A stretch of DNA of 64,000 nt, taken from contig NZ_JAMZIK010000010.1 of the NCBI RefSeq assembly GCF_024178315.1, forward strand, positions 45,655-109,654, written 5' to 3'. The stretch is from Siccirubricoccus soli (GTDB lineage Bacteria; Pseudomonadota; Alphaproteobacteria; Acetobacterales; Acetobacteraceae). The notes under the pieces were generated by a model, which was not told the origin of the DNA, ran no database searches, and was given only the letters and a program-made list of their open reading frames with translations. The translations under genes and the position numbers were made by a program. Shown piece after piece: positions 10,301 to 19,165 of the stretch. Positions within the stretch are counted from its first letter, which is position 1; every line of letters starts with the position of its first letter.

Positions 10301-10516
10301 GCCATGCTCTCCCGCCGCGCCGTGGGCACGCCGGTCTTCGGCGGCATGCTCGCCGCCTCCCTCGTCGGCATCTTCATGATCCCGATGCTCTACGTCGTGT
10401 TCCAGACGGTGCGGGAGAGGGTGAAGGGCTGGTTCGGGGTGGCGCCGGAAACCCATGGGCCCGGCCAGGGCCCCGGCCCGGCGCCGGACAAGAAGGACAG
10501 CGCCCGGGCGCACTAG
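7328..10516 (+). CDS. RND multidrug efflux permease (AcrB/HAE1 family)
   Basis: This 1062-residue inner-membrane pump has the full RND plan of 12 membrane helices and two large periplasmic loops. The proton-relay pair falls in [13 protein letters not shown] (D409, D410) and the partner lysine at K937 in AAKNGILII. The N-terminus ([14 protein letters not shown]) and the C-terminal [23 protein letters not shown] are typical of HAE1 pumps for drugs, dyes and detergents. It uses the proton gradient to drive export. It follows the adaptor by six bases and ends before a strong GC hairpin, so the operon is two genes. No local TetR or MarR regulator is seen next to it. Confidence 0.95.
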   Translation: MISGVFVDRPRLAIVIAIVTTLAGALALLRIPVAQFPDIVPPQVSVQATYPGASAAVVEATVGQIIESAVNGVENMIYMRSNSANDGTYQLNVSFALGSNPDINTVNVNNRIQANLARLPTEVQRAGLIVRKQSSSVLQFIALTSTNPDHPPLFLSNYATINMIDRLARVPGVGQVNLFGAQNYSMRVWFEIDRLTSLNLTPQDIVTAIQSQNIQAAVGRIGAQPMPDSQQFQMNIQTLGRLVTPEQFGNIVIRANPDGSVLRVRDVARVELGAQAQDTVSRLNGQPAITMGVYLSPGANAVSVSAAMTATLDELATRFPEGMKAQVLYDSSTFVVDTIQEVIKTLLEAFVLVVVVVYLFLGSFRATLIPTIAVPVSLIGSFAILLSIGYSANTISLLAMVLAIGIVVDDAIVVVENVERVMEEHPDWTPARAVKQAMAEITAPIIAITLVLLSVFVPIAFIPGLSGVLFRQFAVTISAAMVISAINALTLSPALCVLFLRHTGPKRGPIKYVLRGIDKVRDGYAGIVRRIVRISVLSLVITAGLAFAIFTIGSKTPQGFLPQEDQGTFFVQVSLPQAASLSRTRASVEQVEGILKQIPAVENVLSIVGFSLIDQGAQSNSAFIVARLRPFEDRTAAADSVFASIGRVFQAGAAVNTATVVAFNLPPIIGLGTGGGFEYQLQDLAGRDPAELGSAMLGLVVAANQDPRLQQVFSTFSAATPSIYLDVDRDKAQALGVPISSIFSALQASLGGFYVNDLNLFGRTWQVNIQAEAQDRNEIEDIWRIRVRSNNGSMVPLRAVADVRIVVGPQTISRYNNYRAVLVNGSPRAGVSSGDALAAMEQLSARVLPAGYGFEWTGTAYQEKLAAGQTIYVVALAVLFAYLFLVALYESWTIPVPVLMSVVVGGLGSFLAIQIAGLSLDVYAQIGLVVLIALAAKNGILIIEFAKEARERGMPIRDAAIEGSRLRFRAVMMTSIAFCLGLVPLVTATGAAMLSRRAVGTPVFGGMLAASLVGIFMIPMLYVVFQTVRERVKGWFGVAPETHGPGQGPGPAPDKKDSARAH

Positions 10517-10524
10517 GCCCGCCG

Positions 10525-10551
10525 CCCCGGCGCCGCGCTGCGGCGCCGGGG
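10525..10551. terminator. Perfect 12-bp GC hairpin after the RND pump
   Basis: ccccggcgccgc and gcggcgccgggg pair perfectly around a GCT loop, nine bases after the pump stop. It lacks a T-tract but is placed as an operon end. Confidence 0.65.
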
Positions 10552-10624
10552 ACCTGCCCCCTTCCCCTCAGGGGCGCAGGTGACGGATGATGGGGGCAAG
10601 ACCGATCTCGGGAGAGAGGCACCC

Positions 10625-12943
10625 ATGGCCAAATTCGGGCTGAGCCAGCCGCTGCGCCGCATCGAGGACCCCCGGCTGCTGAAGGGCGGCGGCCGCTACA
10701 CGGATGACATCGCGCCGGAGGGCACGGTGCGCGGCGTGGTCCTGCGCAGCCCGCATGCCGCGGCGAGGATCCTCTCCATCGACACCGCCCCGGCCCTGGC
10801 CATCCCCGGCGTGCTGGCGGTGTTCACCGCCAAGGATTGGGAGGAGCAGGGCCTCGGCGAGATCCCCTGCGTCATCCCGCTGAAGAACGCCGACGGCACG
10901 AGCCGCGCCGCGACGCCGCGCGGCGCGCTGGCCAAGGACCAAGTGCGCCATGTCGGCGATCCCGTCGCCTTCGTGGTGGCGGAGACGCTGCAGGCGGCGC
11001 GCGACGGTGCCGAGGCCGTCCTGGTGGATTACGACCTGCTGCCCTCCGCCACCGACCTCGCCACCGCCCACCAGCCGGGCGCGCCGCTGGTGTGGGACGG
11101 CATCCCGAACAACATCGCCTTCGACTGGGAGACCGGCGACAAGGCGAAGGCGGATGCGCTTTTCGCCCAGGCGGCGCATGTGACGAAGCTGCGGGTGGTG
11201 AACAACCGCGTTGTCGTCGCCTCCATGGAGGTGCGGGCCGCCACCGCGGAATACGACGCGGCGGAGGAGAAATTCACCCTCACCTGCGGCACCCAGGGAA
11301 GCTGGCTGGTGAAGGACCTGCTGGCGGGCAGCGTGTTCAACCTGCCGCCGGAGAAATTCCGCGTGGTCACCCCGGATGTCGGCGGCGGCTTCGGCATGAA
11401 GCTCTACCTCTATGCCGAATACGCCCTGGTCTGCATGGCCGCCCGTGCCCTGCGGCGCCCGGTGAAGTGGATCAGCGAGCGGACCGAGGCCTTCCAGTCC
11501 GACACCCATGGCCGCGACAACATCACGGAGGCCGAGCTGGCGCTGGACAAGGACGGCAAGTTCCTGGCGCTGCGCACCACCAACTACGCCAATATGGGCG
11601 CCTACCTGAACACCTTCGCGCCGATGATCCCGACCATGGCGGGCACCAAGGTGCTGGCCAGCGTTTATGATTTCCAGGCCATCCACGCCCATGTCATCGG
11701 CGTGCTCACCCATACCGTGCCGGTGGACGCCTATCGCGGCGCCGGGCGGCCGGAGAGCAATTACGTGGTGGAGCGGGTGATCGACGCCGCGGCGCGGGAG
11801 CTGGGCATCGACCGGATCGAGCTGCGCCGCCGCAACATGGTGCCGCAGAACGCCATGCCCTACGTCTCCGCCATGGGCCAGCGCTATGACAGCGGCGATT
11901 TCGCCACGGTGCTGGATGCGGCGCTGCAGAAGGTGGACTGGGCCGGCTTCGCCGCGCGCAAGGCGGCCTCGGAGGCGCAGGGCAAGCGGCGCGGCATCGG
12001 TCTTGCCTACTACCTGGAAGCGACCGGTGGCGGACCGACGGAACGCGCCGAGGTGCGCTTCGCCGCCGATGGCTTCGCCGAGGTCCTGGTCGGCACCCAG
12101 AGCACCGGCCAGGGGCACGAAACCGCCTATGCCATGCTGACCAGCCATGAGCTCGGCATCCCGATCGAGAAGATCCGCATCGTCCAGGGCGATTCGGATC
12201 AGATCCCGACCGGCGGCGGCACCGGCGGCGCGCGCAGCCTCTACTCCGAGGGCCAGGCGATCCTGCTCACCACCGCGACGGTGATCGAGAAGGGCAAGCA
12301 GGCGGCCTCCGAGCATCTGGAAGCCGCGGTGTCCGACATCGAATTCACCCAGCAGGGCGGCCGCTTCACCGTGGTCGGCACCGATCGCGGCGTGGACATC
12401 CTCGAGCTCGCCCGCATCCAGCGCGAGCGCGCGTCGAAGGGCGAGCCGGCGACCCTGCTGGACGCGGCGGAGGTGGCGGAGATCAAATCCCACACCTTCC
12501 CCAATGGCTGCCACATCGCGGAAGTGGAGGTGGAGCCGGAGACCGGCCTCGTCACCGTGGCGCGCTATGTCGTGGTGGATGATGTGGGGCACGCCATCAA
12601 CCCGATGATTGTGCGCGGCCAGGTGCATGGCGGCGTGGCGCAGGGCATCGGCCAGGCGGTGCTGGAGCGCACGGCCTATGACCCGGAAAGCGGCCAGCTT
12701 CTCACCGCCTCCTTCCAGGACTACGCGCTGCCGCGGGCGGAGGATCTGCCGGATATCGAGGTGGAGTTCGTCTCCATCCCCTGCGAGACCAATCCGCTCG
12801 GCGTGAAGGGCGCGGGCGAGGCAGGGGCGGTCGGCTCGCCGCCGGCGCTGATGAATGCGCTGGTGGATGCGCTCTCCGGCGCGCATAGCGACAGGCCGGC
12901 GACGCCGGAAAGCGTGTGGAAGGCGATCAAGGCGGCGGCGTAA
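10625..12943 (+). CDS. Xanthine dehydrogenase-family molybdopterin-binding subunit (CoxL-like)
   Basis: This 772-residue protein is the molybdenum-cofactor subunit of a hydroxylase. Family features in order: [18 protein letters not shown] at the start; the [12 protein letters not shown] and [19 protein letters not shown] regions in the middle; [26 protein letters not shown]; and near the C-terminus [14 protein letters not shown], whose glutamate is the catalytic base in this family. It has no signal peptide and should be cytoplasmic. The usual partners, a 2Fe-2S small subunit and an FAD medium subunit, are not adjacent, which is unusual. The start at 10625 has gagagagg 5 bases upstream; an in-frame ATG 15 codons earlier is less likely. 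The substrate is unknown (CO, purine, aldehyde and N-heterocycle enzymes all share this fold). Confidence 0.9.
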   Translation: MAKFGLSQPLRRIEDPRLLKGGGRYTDDIAPEGTVRGVVLRSPHAAARILSIDTAPALAIPGVLAVFTAKDWEEQGLGEIPCVIPLKNADGTSRAATPRGALAKDQVRHVGDPVAFVVAETLQAARDGAEAVLVDYDLLPSATDLATAHQPGAPLVWDGIPNNIAFDWETGDKAKADALFAQAAHVTKLRVVNNRVVVASMEVRAATAEYDAAEEKFTLTCGTQGSWLVKDLLAGSVFNLPPEKFRVVTPDVGGGFGMKLYLYAEYALVCMAARALRRPVKWISERTEAFQSDTHGRDNITEAELALDKDGKFLALRTTNYANMGAYLNTFAPMIPTMAGTKVLASVYDFQAIHAHVIGVLTHTVPVDAYRGAGRPESNYVVERVIDAAARELGIDRIELRRRNMVPQNAMPYVSAMGQRYDSGDFATVLDAALQKVDWAGFAARKAASEAQGKRRGIGLAYYLEATGGGPTERAEVRFAADGFAEVLVGTQSTGQGHETAYAMLTSHELGIPIEKIRIVQGDSDQIPTGGGTGGARSLYSEGQAILLTTATVIEKGKQAASEHLEAAVSDIEFTQQGGRFTVVGTDRGVDILELARIQRERASKGEPATLLDAAEVAEIKSHTFPNGCHIAEVEVEPETGLVTVARYVVVDDVGHAINPMIVRGQVHGGVAQGIGQAVLERTAYDPESGQLLTASFQDYALPRAEDLPDIEVEFVSIPCETNPLGVKGAGEAGAVGSPPALMNALVDALSGAHSDRPATPESVWKAIKAAA

Positions 12944-12945
12944 GG

Positions 12946-13062
12946 CCGAGGGGGACGCTGTCCCCCTCGGGCTCCCCCTGCCAAAGGCCGAAGGGCCTTT
13001 GGAAACCGGGAGTCTTCCGGCCCGGGGTGAACCCTATGCGTTCAAGCCCCGGGTGCGGCGCT
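12946..13062. repeat. Composite two-hairpin intergenic element, copy 1
   Basis: The element lies at a convergent gene junction. Hairpin A (12946-12970) is ccgagggggac/gtccccctcgg around GCT. Hairpin B (12981-13002) is ccaaaggcc-GAAG-ggcctttgg. Then aaaccgggagtc follows, and a third weaker stem (cccgggg-tgaac/gttca-a-gccccggg). Hairpin B with its GAAG loop recurs at 26371, 26440, 45022, 45091 and 55115. It probably terminates both converging transcripts. Confidence 0.8.
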
Positions 13063-13065
13063 CCT

Positions 13066-13698
13066 TCAGCGCGCCACGAAATTCTCGATCTGGCAGGCAT
13101 TCACGCCGCGGCGCTCCTGGCTCTGCCCGCCCTCCATCACCCAGCGCATGTCGTAGGTGCATTCGCCCTGGGGCAGGCGGACGGCAAAGCGGTTACCGGG
13201 CTGCACCACCTCATCGCCCAGCCGGTCCGGCCCCCAATTGCTCTGGGAGGAGGGCGAGGCATAGAATTCCTCGATCACCCGGCCGGTCTGGTTCAGCAGG
13301 TAGAAGCTGGGGTTGCCCTGCTCCCCGCCGCCGCGCGGCGGGCGGGCCTGCTGCTGCGGCCCCGGGCCGGTATTGCCGCCCAGCACCACATCGGTCAGGG
13401 CGCAGGTGTTCAGGTTCCGCCGCTCCTCCGCCGTGTTGTTCTGGTAGACGATGCGGATGTCGTAGACGCACTGCCCATTCGCCGGCAGGCGGACGATATG
13501 CGTGCCGCCCGGCGCGATGACGGAGGTGCCGAGCCTGTCATGCCCCCAGCTTCGCTCGCTGGACGGCGAGGCATAGACCTCATTCACCGTATTGGGCGTG
13601 TTGTTGACGATCCTGAAGGAGGGATCGTTGGATTGGGCCAGGGCCGTGCCGGCGGCCGAGGCCAGGCAGAGCGCGGCAAGCAGCGCGCGACGGAGCAT
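13066..13698 (-). CDS. Secreted protein with two tandem copies of a ~75-residue domain
   Basis: The 210-residue precursor has a signal peptide (MLRRALLAALCLASAAGTALA). The mature part is an internal duplication. Repeat 1 (about 26-103) contains SFRIVNNTPNTVNEVYASPSS, then WGHDRLGTSVIAPG, then CVYDIRIVY and ends NLNTC. Repeat 2 (about 130-203) contains SFYLLNQTGRVIEEFYASPSS, then WGPDRLGDEVVQPG, then CTYDMRWVM and ends GVNAC. Each repeat keeps two cysteines, which may form one disulfide. A proline/glycine linker with PGPQQQARPPRGGG separates them. I do not know a function; a periplasmic or extracellular beta-rich domain is the best description. A TGCTCTAGCC tract lies 30 bases upstream of the start. 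Confidence 0.85.
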   Translation of the reverse strand: MLRRALLAALCLASAAGTALAQSNDPSFRIVNNTPNTVNEVYASPSSERSWGHDRLGTSVIAPGGTHIVRLPANGQCVYDIRIVYQNNTAEERRNLNTCALTDVVLGGNTGPGPQQQARPPRGGGEQGNPSFYLLNQTGRVIEEFYASPSSQSNWGPDRLGDEVVQPGNRFAVRLPQGECTYDMRWVMEGGQSQERRGVNACQIENFVAR

Positions 13699-13728
13699 GC
13701 GGAACCTCCCTTGGGCAGCGGCGGCAGG

Positions 13729-13803
13729 CTAGAGCAATAATCTGCCAGGTGGAATCACCCGCGGGGATGTCCTGCCCTGCAAGTTATAATGTCCAGAACA
13801 GCT
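13729..13803. repeat. CTAGAGCA element upstream of the duplicated-domain gene
   Basis: ctagagcaataatctgccag followed by gtggaatcaccc is a diverged relative of the elements at 2333 and 20431, which share ctagagcaat and caggtggaat. Its second half no longer pairs well. It sits 30 bp before a leftward start codon, in the promoter region. The remaining bases up to 13912 hold nothing recognisable. Confidence 0.6.
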
Positions 13804-13912
13804 TATGCCCGGGCCGGTGAATTGCGCCGCATCCCTCGGCCGCAGGCTGCGCCGGCAACGGCTGGCCCGCCGGACTGGCGGGTGCTGACGGGTGCTGGGG
13901 CGGGCCCGTGCG

Positions 13913-14389
13913 TCAATCCGGCCCGTCTGCCGCCGCCTCGGCGCCCATCTCCGCCAGCCTTGCCTCCAGCCGGTCCAGCACGGCCTGCAGCGCGGCGGCC
14001 TCGGCAGGGCTGAAGCCGGCCAGCAGCTCCACCTCCAGCGCCCTGGCATGCGGCACGATGCCGGCATGGATGCGGGCGCCCTCCGCCGTCATCGCCAGCC
14101 GCTGCACGCGGCGATCCGCCGCATCTTCCGTCCGTTCCACCAGCCCGCGGTCCAGCAGCAGCTTCACCGCCCGGCTGACCTTCACCTTGTCCATCGCCGT
14201 GCGCTCGGCGACCTCGGTGGCCGAAAGCCCGCCGAACCGCCCCAGCACCGCCAGCACCCGCCATTCCGGCACGCTCAGCCCGAAGGCCTCCGCATAGCGC
14301 CGGGCGAACAGCCGCGACGCCCGGTTGGCGACGACGGAGAGCCGGTAGGGCAGGAACGCCTCCAGCACGAATGCGCTGCGATGCCGCAA
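13913..14389 (-). CDS. MarR-family transcriptional regulator
   Basis: This 158-residue protein has the winged-helix core of MarR: a SVPEWRVLAVLGRFGGLSATEV helix region, recognition helix MDKVKVSRAVKLLLDRGLVERTED, the wing DRRVQRLAMTAEG, and flanking dimer helices. MarR proteins repress nearby or divergent genes and release DNA on ligand binding. The target is not obvious; the upstream methyltransferase lies on the same strand 102 bp away, and the downstream gene is the secreted duplicated-domain protein. Confidence 0.9.
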   Translation of the reverse strand: MRHRSAFVLEAFLPYRLSVVANRASRLFARRYAEAFGLSVPEWRVLAVLGRFGGLSATEVAERTAMDKVKVSRAVKLLLDRGLVERTEDAADRRVQRLAMTAEGARIHAGIVPHARALEVELLAGFSPAEAAALQAVLDRLEARLAEMGAEAAADGPD

Positions 14390-14392
14390 GCC

Positions 14393-14488
14393 CTCACCCT
14401 CCCCGCCTGACGGTTGCCGAACCCAGGGATGCGAGGGGCCCTTCGGGCCTTGCCGGGAGAGCGCAAGAGGGCAGCGCCCTCTCGCCCT
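14393..14488. repeat. Hairpin-rich spacer, diverged composite element
   Basis: Read on the minus strand after the methyltransferase stop, the spacer has gagagggcgctgccctct (a stem around GCT/GC) and then aaggcccgaagggcc, a GAAG-capped hairpin. The order, GAGGG hairpin then GGCC-GAAG hairpin, matches the composite elements at 12946, 26311 and 55081, though the sequence is diverged. Confidence 0.5.
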
Positions 14489-14491
14489 GTG

Positions 14492-15424
14492 TCAGCCCGG
14501 CCGGAGCTCCAGCGTGGCCCGCGCCACCAAATCGTCCCCTGCCGGCCGCATGGCATCCGGGTGCGGCCGCCGCGGCCCCGGGGGCCGCTTCGGCCACACC
14601 ACCGCCTCGGTCACCTGCACCGCGAACCCCGCCCGCCGGAAGCGCGAGGCCATGGCCGAAAGCCCCAGCCGATTGACGTAGATCCCCGCCCGCCCGACCA
14701 GCGGGCTGGCCCAGAATTGGTCGCTGAAGCGCAGATGCTGCAGCCCGCCGCCCAGATGATCCTGGAAATCCACCGTATGCAGGCCAAGCCCGTCCGGCGC
14801 CGTCACCCGGCGGAGCTGCGCCATCAGCGGTGCCAGATCCTCCCGCCGCACATGCTCCAGCACCGCCTCGCTCACCACCAGGTCCACCGAGCCGTCCGGA
14901 ATGGCGGAGAGCGCCGCCGGCCCGCCGATCAGCAGCCTGGCATGGCTGCGGGCCAGCACCGCGGCGCGGTCGGCGCAGCCGGAGAGGTCCGGCGACATCA
15001 CGCCATGCAGCCGGCCGGTGGCGGCGGCCGCCAGGTAGGGCCCGGCCTCCCGCGGCGCACTGTCCGAAGGGTCCACGAACCAGATGCATTCGGCGCCGAG
15101 CCCGGCGAGCAGCGGCGCCCGCAGCACCATCCGCCCCGGCCCCACTTCCAGCAGGGTGCGGGGGCGGCGGCCCAGCAGCTCCGTCGCCCGCTGGAACCAG
15201 GCTTGCGGCGTGCCGACCAGCTTGGCGGGGTCGGAGGCGCCGAAGGAGGGACGGGCGAGGCCCAGCATGCGCGCCCGGGCGCCATGCACCCCGATGGCGG
15301 CGAGGCCGAGCTTCACCCCGAGCTTGATGTACCAGGGCACCGGCATGCCGCGCGAGAGGCCGCGCGGGGCTTCCACCAGCCGCCGCGGCCGCGCCGCTTC
15401 CTCCGCCAGATGTGCCATGACCAT
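14492..15424 (-). CDS. Class I SAM-dependent methyltransferase
   Basis: The 310-residue protein has the SAM-binding motif LLEVGPGRM (91-99), an acidic motif II (IWFVDPSD) and a DLVVSEAVLEHV motif III, followed by PLMAQLRRVTAPDG. This is the layout of small-molecule or lipid methyltransferases. The N-terminal ~75 residues include a hydrophobic stretch (WYIKLGVKLGLAAIGVHGA) that might associate with the membrane. The substrate is unknown. It starts 80 bp from the divergent amidohydrolase gene. A second ATG two codons in is an equally possible start. Confidence 0.85.
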   Translation of the reverse strand: MVMAHLAEEAARPRRLVEAPRGLSRGMPVPWYIKLGVKLGLAAIGVHGARARMLGLARPSFGASDPAKLVGTPQAWFQRATELLGRRPRTLLEVGPGRMVLRAPLLAGLGAECIWFVDPSDSAPREAGPYLAAAATGRLHGVMSPDLSGCADRAAVLARSHARLLIGGPAALSAIPDGSVDLVVSEAVLEHVRREDLAPLMAQLRRVTAPDGLGLHTVDFQDHLGGGLQHLRFSDQFWASPLVGRAGIYVNRLGLSAMASRFRRAGFAVQVTEAVVWPKRPPGPRRPHPDAMRPAGDDLVARATLELRPG

Positions 15425-15504
15425 GGGATGACTTGCCTCTGCGGGGTTTCTTAGCGCAACGGCCGGGATTTGCCCATCTTTCCTAGACGGCCGATATTAC
15501 CAGG

Positions 15505-16692
15505 ATGCTGCCCGACCGCCCGACCCCGATCGACCATATCCGCCGCCACCAGGCGGAGCTGACCGCCTGGCGCCGCGACTTCCACGCCCATCCCGAGACC
15601 GGGTTCCAGGAGGTCCGCACCAGCGCCCTGGTCGCCGAGCGGCTGGAGGCCATGGGGATCGAGGTGCATCGCGGCATCGGCCGCACCGGCGTCGTCGGCG
15701 TGCTGCGCAACGGGCGGGGCAACCGCGCCATCGGCCTCCGCGCCGACATGGATGCGCTGGACATGCCGGAGGCGAACGAGTTCGCCCATCGCAGCACCAT
15801 CCCCGGCAAGATGCATGGCTGCGGCCATGACGGCCACACCACCATGCTGCTCGGCGCCGCCAAATACCTGGCGGAGACCCGGAATTTCGACGGCATCGTG
15901 CATTTCATCTTCCAGCCGGCGGAGGAAGGCACGGGCGGCGCCCAGGCCATGGTGGCGGAAGGGCTGTTCGAGCGCTTCCCCTGCGACGCGGTCTATGGGC
16001 TGCACAACCGGCCGGGCATGCCGGTCGGCCATTACGGCATCTGCACCGGGCCGATGATGGCCGGCTGCGGCTTCTTCGACCTCGAGATCCGGGGCAAGGG
16101 CGGCCATGGCGCGCGGCCGGAGACCACGGTGGACCCGGTGGTCTGCGGCGCCGCCATCGTTTCCGCCTTCCAGTCCATCGTCGCCCGCAACGTGGCGCCG
16201 AACGACACGGCGGTGGTGAGCGTGACGGGCTTCTCCGCCGGCACGGCCTATAACGTGATCCCGGAGAAGGTGGCGCTGCGCGGCACAGTCCGGGCCTTCC
16301 GGACGGAGACGATGCGGCTGGTGGAGGCGCGGATGCGGGCGCTGGCCACCGCCATCGCCAGCGGCCATGGCGCGACGGCGGAGCTGACCTTCCGCGAGAT
16401 CGCCGTGCCGGTGGTGAACGGCGCGGAACAGACCGCGCTGATTGCCGATGCCGCCGCCGCCATGGTGGGAGAGGCGCAGCTGGACCGGAACCGCACCCCC
16501 GCCATGGGTTCCGAGGATTTCTCCTACATGCTGGCGGAGCGGCCGGGGGCTTACATCCTGGTCGGCAATGGCGAGGGCGAGGCGGGCGGCTGCGAGGTGC
16601 ACAACCCGCGCTATGACTTCAACGACGAAGCCATCCCCTATGGCGCCGGCATCCTGGCCGCGGTGGTGGAGAAGGAGCTGCCCAAGGGCTGA
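15505..16692 (+). CDS. M20-family amidohydrolase (hippurate/aminoacylase type)
   Basis: The 395-residue enzyme shows the M20D pattern: RRDFHAHPETGFQE near 24-36, the DMDALDMPE motif at 81-89, the metal-binding cysteine and histidine in KMHGCGHDGHT (C106, H108), the glutamates E140/E141 in FQPAEEGTGGA, and a late MGSEDFSYM supplying a further ligand. Such enzymes release amino acids from N-acyl or related amides in the cytoplasm. The exact substrate (hippurate, N-acetyl-cysteine, indole-acetyl amino acids) cannot be read from sequence. Its last 55 bases overlap the end of the convergent M48 protease gene. Confidence 0.92.
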   Translation: MLPDRPTPIDHIRRHQAELTAWRRDFHAHPETGFQEVRTSALVAERLEAMGIEVHRGIGRTGVVGVLRNGRGNRAIGLRADMDALDMPEANEFAHRSTIPGKMHGCGHDGHTTMLLGAAKYLAETRNFDGIVHFIFQPAEEGTGGAQAMVAEGLFERFPCDAVYGLHNRPGMPVGHYGICTGPMMAGCGFFDLEIRGKGGHGARPETTVDPVVCGAAIVSAFQSIVARNVAPNDTAVVSVTGFSAGTAYNVIPEKVALRGTVRAFRTETMRLVEARMRALATAIASGHGATAELTFREIAVPVVNGAEQTALIADAAAAMVGEAQLDRNRTPAMGSEDFSYMLAERPGAYILVGNGEGEAGGCEVHNPRYDFNDEAIPYGAGILAAVVEKELPKG

Positions 16693-17705
16693 GGCGACAG
16701 GTCCCGTCCGCCGGCATAGCGGGCGAGGGCCGCGATCCGCTCCTCCAGCGTCGGGTGGGTGGCGAGCCAGGCATGGCCCAGCACCCCCTCCTCGCTGTCC
16801 AGCAGCATGGCCTGCAGCGAGGCGGGCAGGCGCGGCATGGCGGAATGCCCGGCAACCTTGCGCAGCGCGGCGATCATCGCATCCGGGTCCCGCGTCAGCT
16901 CCACCGCCCCGGCATCGGCGAGGAATTCCCGGTTGCGGGAGAGGGCGAAGCGCAGCCCGATCACCGCCAGATGCGCCAGCACGATCAGCAGCAGCGCGAG
17001 CAGCAGCAGCACGATGGCGGCACCGCCCCCGCCCTTCCCGCTGCTGCTGTCGGATGACGAGGAAGAGGAGGAACGGCGCCGGGGCAGGCCGATCCGCCAG
17101 GGCTCCGCCAGGCTGCGGCCGCTGCGGAAGATCACCTGGAAGGGCAGGGAAATAATGCCGGCGAAGACCGCCGCCACCACGGCAAGCCGGGCATCACCGT
17201 TGCGGATATGCGTCAGCTCATGCGCCAGCACCGCCTCCAGCTCGCGGTCGTCCAACGCCTCGAGGAGGCCGGTGGTGACGGTGACGGCACCCTGGCGGGC
17301 AGAGAGGCCGGAGGCGAAGGCGTTGCGCGCCGGGCTGTCGATGACGGCGAGCCGCGGCATCCGCATGCCGCGGCTGATGGCCAGGTTCTCCAGCGCGTTC
17401 CACAGCCGCGGCTGCTCCTGCCGGGTCACTGGGCGGGCGCCGCTCAGCCCATCCAGGATGCGCTGGTGCAGCGCCCAGGCGATGAGGAACCAGAGCAGGC
17501 TGGCCGCCACCAGGATGGGCAGCACAACGGGAAGCTGCCGCAGCGCCGCCGCCAACCCGCCCACCACATCCTCCGCCGCGAAGGCGACGAGCAGCAGGGC
17601 GACGGCGTAGCCCAGCACCAGCAGCAGCACGGGGAAGCCCGCCAGCAGCAGGGCGGTCTTCCACCAATTGTTCCAGATCCAGCTCCGGAGCCCGAAGGCG
17701 CCCAT
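16638..17705 (-). CDS. M48-family membrane metalloprotease (HtpX-like)
   Basis: This 355-residue membrane protein has two N-terminal membrane segments (about 17-42 and 59-78), the zinc site HELTH at 162-166 and the third ligand region SRNREFLADAGAVE with E260. Two more hydrophobic stretches flank a low-complexity insert at 209-228 (a run of serines, then glycines, after RRR). HtpX proteases degrade damaged membrane proteins with the active site in the cytoplasm. The insert is longer than I expect in HtpX and may be a flexible loop. The gene starts 23 bases after the aminotransferase stop, so the two are probably co-transcribed, and its 3' end overlaps the M20 gene. Confidence 0.9.
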   Translation of the reverse strand: MGAFGLRSWIWNNWWKTALLLAGFPVLLLVLGYAVALLLVAFAAEDVVGGLAAALRQLPVVLPILVAASLLWFLIAWALHQRILDGLSGARPVTRQEQPRLWNALENLAISRGMRMPRLAVIDSPARNAFASGLSARQGAVTVTTGLLEALDDRELEAVLAHELTHIRNGDARLAVVAAVFAGIISLPFQVIFRSGRSLAEPWRIGLPRRRSSSSSSSDSSSGKGGGGAAIVLLLLALLLIVLAHLAVIGLRFALSRNREFLADAGAVELTRDPDAMIAALRKVAGHSAMPRLPASLQAMLLDSEEGVLGHAWLATHPTLEERIAALARYAGGRDLSPQPLGSSFSTTAARMPAP

Positions 17706-17728
17706 ATGGCCCGGACCCCGCCCCCGGC

Positions 17729-19012
17729 CTACCGCGCCGGCAGGCTGGCCAGCGCCTTGGCGAAGGCCGAGAGCGTCTGGTCGCAGTCCCGCGCATCATG
17801 CGCGGTGGAGAGGTAGTATTTGCTGTCGCCCTTCAGGATGCCGCTCTCCCGCAGGCTGGCATTCACCGCCTTGGCGATATTCGCGTCGGCGCGCATGACG
17901 GCGCGGTAGTCGCGCAGTTCCTCGGCGCTGAACACCACGTCGAACAGCGTCGGCTCGCCCAGCACCTGGCCTGGCACGCCGCGCTGCTTCAGCAGCCCGG
18001 CCAGCTCCGCCATCATCTTCCGGCCATAGGCGAGGACGCCGTCATAGGCGCCGGGGCGCTTCAGGATCTCCAGCGTCTTCAGCCCGGCCACCGCGGCGAC
18101 GGGGTTGCCGGAGAGGGTGCCGACCTGCATGAGAAAGCCGTCATCCCCCACCAGCCCGCGGTCGAAATGCGCCATGATGTCGGCCCGGCCGGCGATGGCC
18201 GCCAGGGCGAAGCCGCCGCCGACGATTTTTCCCAGCGTGCAGAGGTCCGGGGTGACGCCGTAATAGCTTTGCGCGCCGCCATAGCAGAAGCGGAAGCCGG
18301 TGACGACCTCGTCGAAGATCAGCGGAATGCCGTATTGCGCGGTGATCTCGCGCAGCCCCTGGAGGAAGCCGGGGGCGGGCGGGATCAGGCGCTGGAAGGG
18401 CTCGACGATCACGCCGCCGAGCTCGTCATGATGTGCCGCGATCATCGCCTTCGCGGTCTCGAGGTCGTTGAAGGGGGCGACCAGCACCTCCTCCTGGATC
18501 GACTTCGGGATGCCGGCGGAATCCGGCACGGCGACGGGGAAATTCGCCAGCCGCTTCGGCGCCAAGCTCATCAGCCCCCAATCGGACATGCCGTGGTAGC
18601 CGCCCTCGAATTTCAGGATGCGGTCGCGCTTGCGGAAGGCGCGGGCGACGCGCATGGCGTACATGTCGGCCTCGGAGCCGGTGCTGACGAAGCGGACGCG
18701 CTCGGCGCAGGGCAGCGCCTCCGTCAGCACCTCGGCCAGGCGGATGCCGTGCTCATTATTGGCGAAGAAGGTGCAGCCCTTCGGGATCTGCGCCTGGACG
18801 GCCTCGATCACCTCGGGATGGCCATGGCCGAGGAACATCGGGCCGGAGCCGAGCAGGTAGTCGATGTATTCCTTGCCGGAGACATCCCAGACCCGGCCGC
18901 CCTTGCCCTCGCGGATGATGACCTCCGGCGCGAAATTGCCGAAGCCGCCGGCGGGCAGCACGCGCCTGGCGGCTGCGGCGAGGTCGGTGTCCGGGCTGGC
19001 GATCACGTTCAT
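17729..19012 (-). CDS. Class III PLP aminotransferase, glutamate-1-semialdehyde mutase-like
   Basis: The 427-residue enzyme has the class III fold markers: FVSTGSEADMYAMRVARAF near 108-126, YHGMSDWG near 139-146, the cofactor aspartate in IFDEVVTGFR (D234), and the Schiff-base lysine K262 in TLGKIVGGG. It resembles the HemL-like branch, but a stand-alone catabolic aminotransferase or mutase is more likely than heme synthesis, given the cluster of GST, FMN-barrel and UGSC genes. The start at 19012 has caggag 10 bases upstream; the frame stays open for 26 codons further but crosses a repeat-type ctagagca. It is the distal part of a leftward gene run from the LysR gene. Confidence 0.88.
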   Translation of the reverse strand: MNVIASPDTDLAAAARRVLPAGGFGNFAPEVIIREGKGGRVWDVSGKEYIDYLLGSGPMFLGHGHPEVIEAVQAQIPKGCTFFANNEHGIRLAEVLTEALPCAERVRFVSTGSEADMYAMRVARAFRKRDRILKFEGGYHGMSDWGLMSLAPKRLANFPVAVPDSAGIPKSIQEEVLVAPFNDLETAKAMIAAHHDELGGVIVEPFQRLIPPAPGFLQGLREITAQYGIPLIFDEVVTGFRFCYGGAQSYYGVTPDLCTLGKIVGGGFALAAIAGRADIMAHFDRGLVGDDGFLMQVGTLSGNPVAAVAGLKTLEILKRPGAYDGVLAYGRKMMAELAGLLKQRGVPGQVLGEPTLFDVVFSAEELRDYRAVMRADANIAKAVNASLRESGILKGDSKYYLSTAHDARDCDQTLSAFAKALASLPAR

Positions 19013-19040
19013 CTGGCGAGCTCCTGCTGCTGCGGCGAGG

Positions 19041-19065
19041 CTAGAGCAGAACCGGATGGCGCGGA
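19041..19065. repeat. CTAGAGCA-type partial element
   Basis: gctagagcagaaccggatgg shares the ctagagca head of the family but not the full palindrome. It lies 28 bp upstream of the aminotransferase start, the same place the family occupies before the genes at 13698 and 20395. Confidence 0.45.
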
Positions 19066-19165
19066 ACCGGCCGAGGGCCCCGGAAAGCACCGGCCCTGGC
19101 CCGGCCTGCCGCCGAAGGCGCCATGGGCTGCCTGCAACGCCGCCACGGCGCCCCCTTGCGGCCGC

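Noticed and set aside
7334..10513. Open frame of more than 1000 codons antisense to the RND pump
   Set aside because: It mirrors the pump codon for codon, and its protein is rich in His, Arg, Asp and Gly with no domain. This is the usual antisense shadow in high-GC coding DNA.
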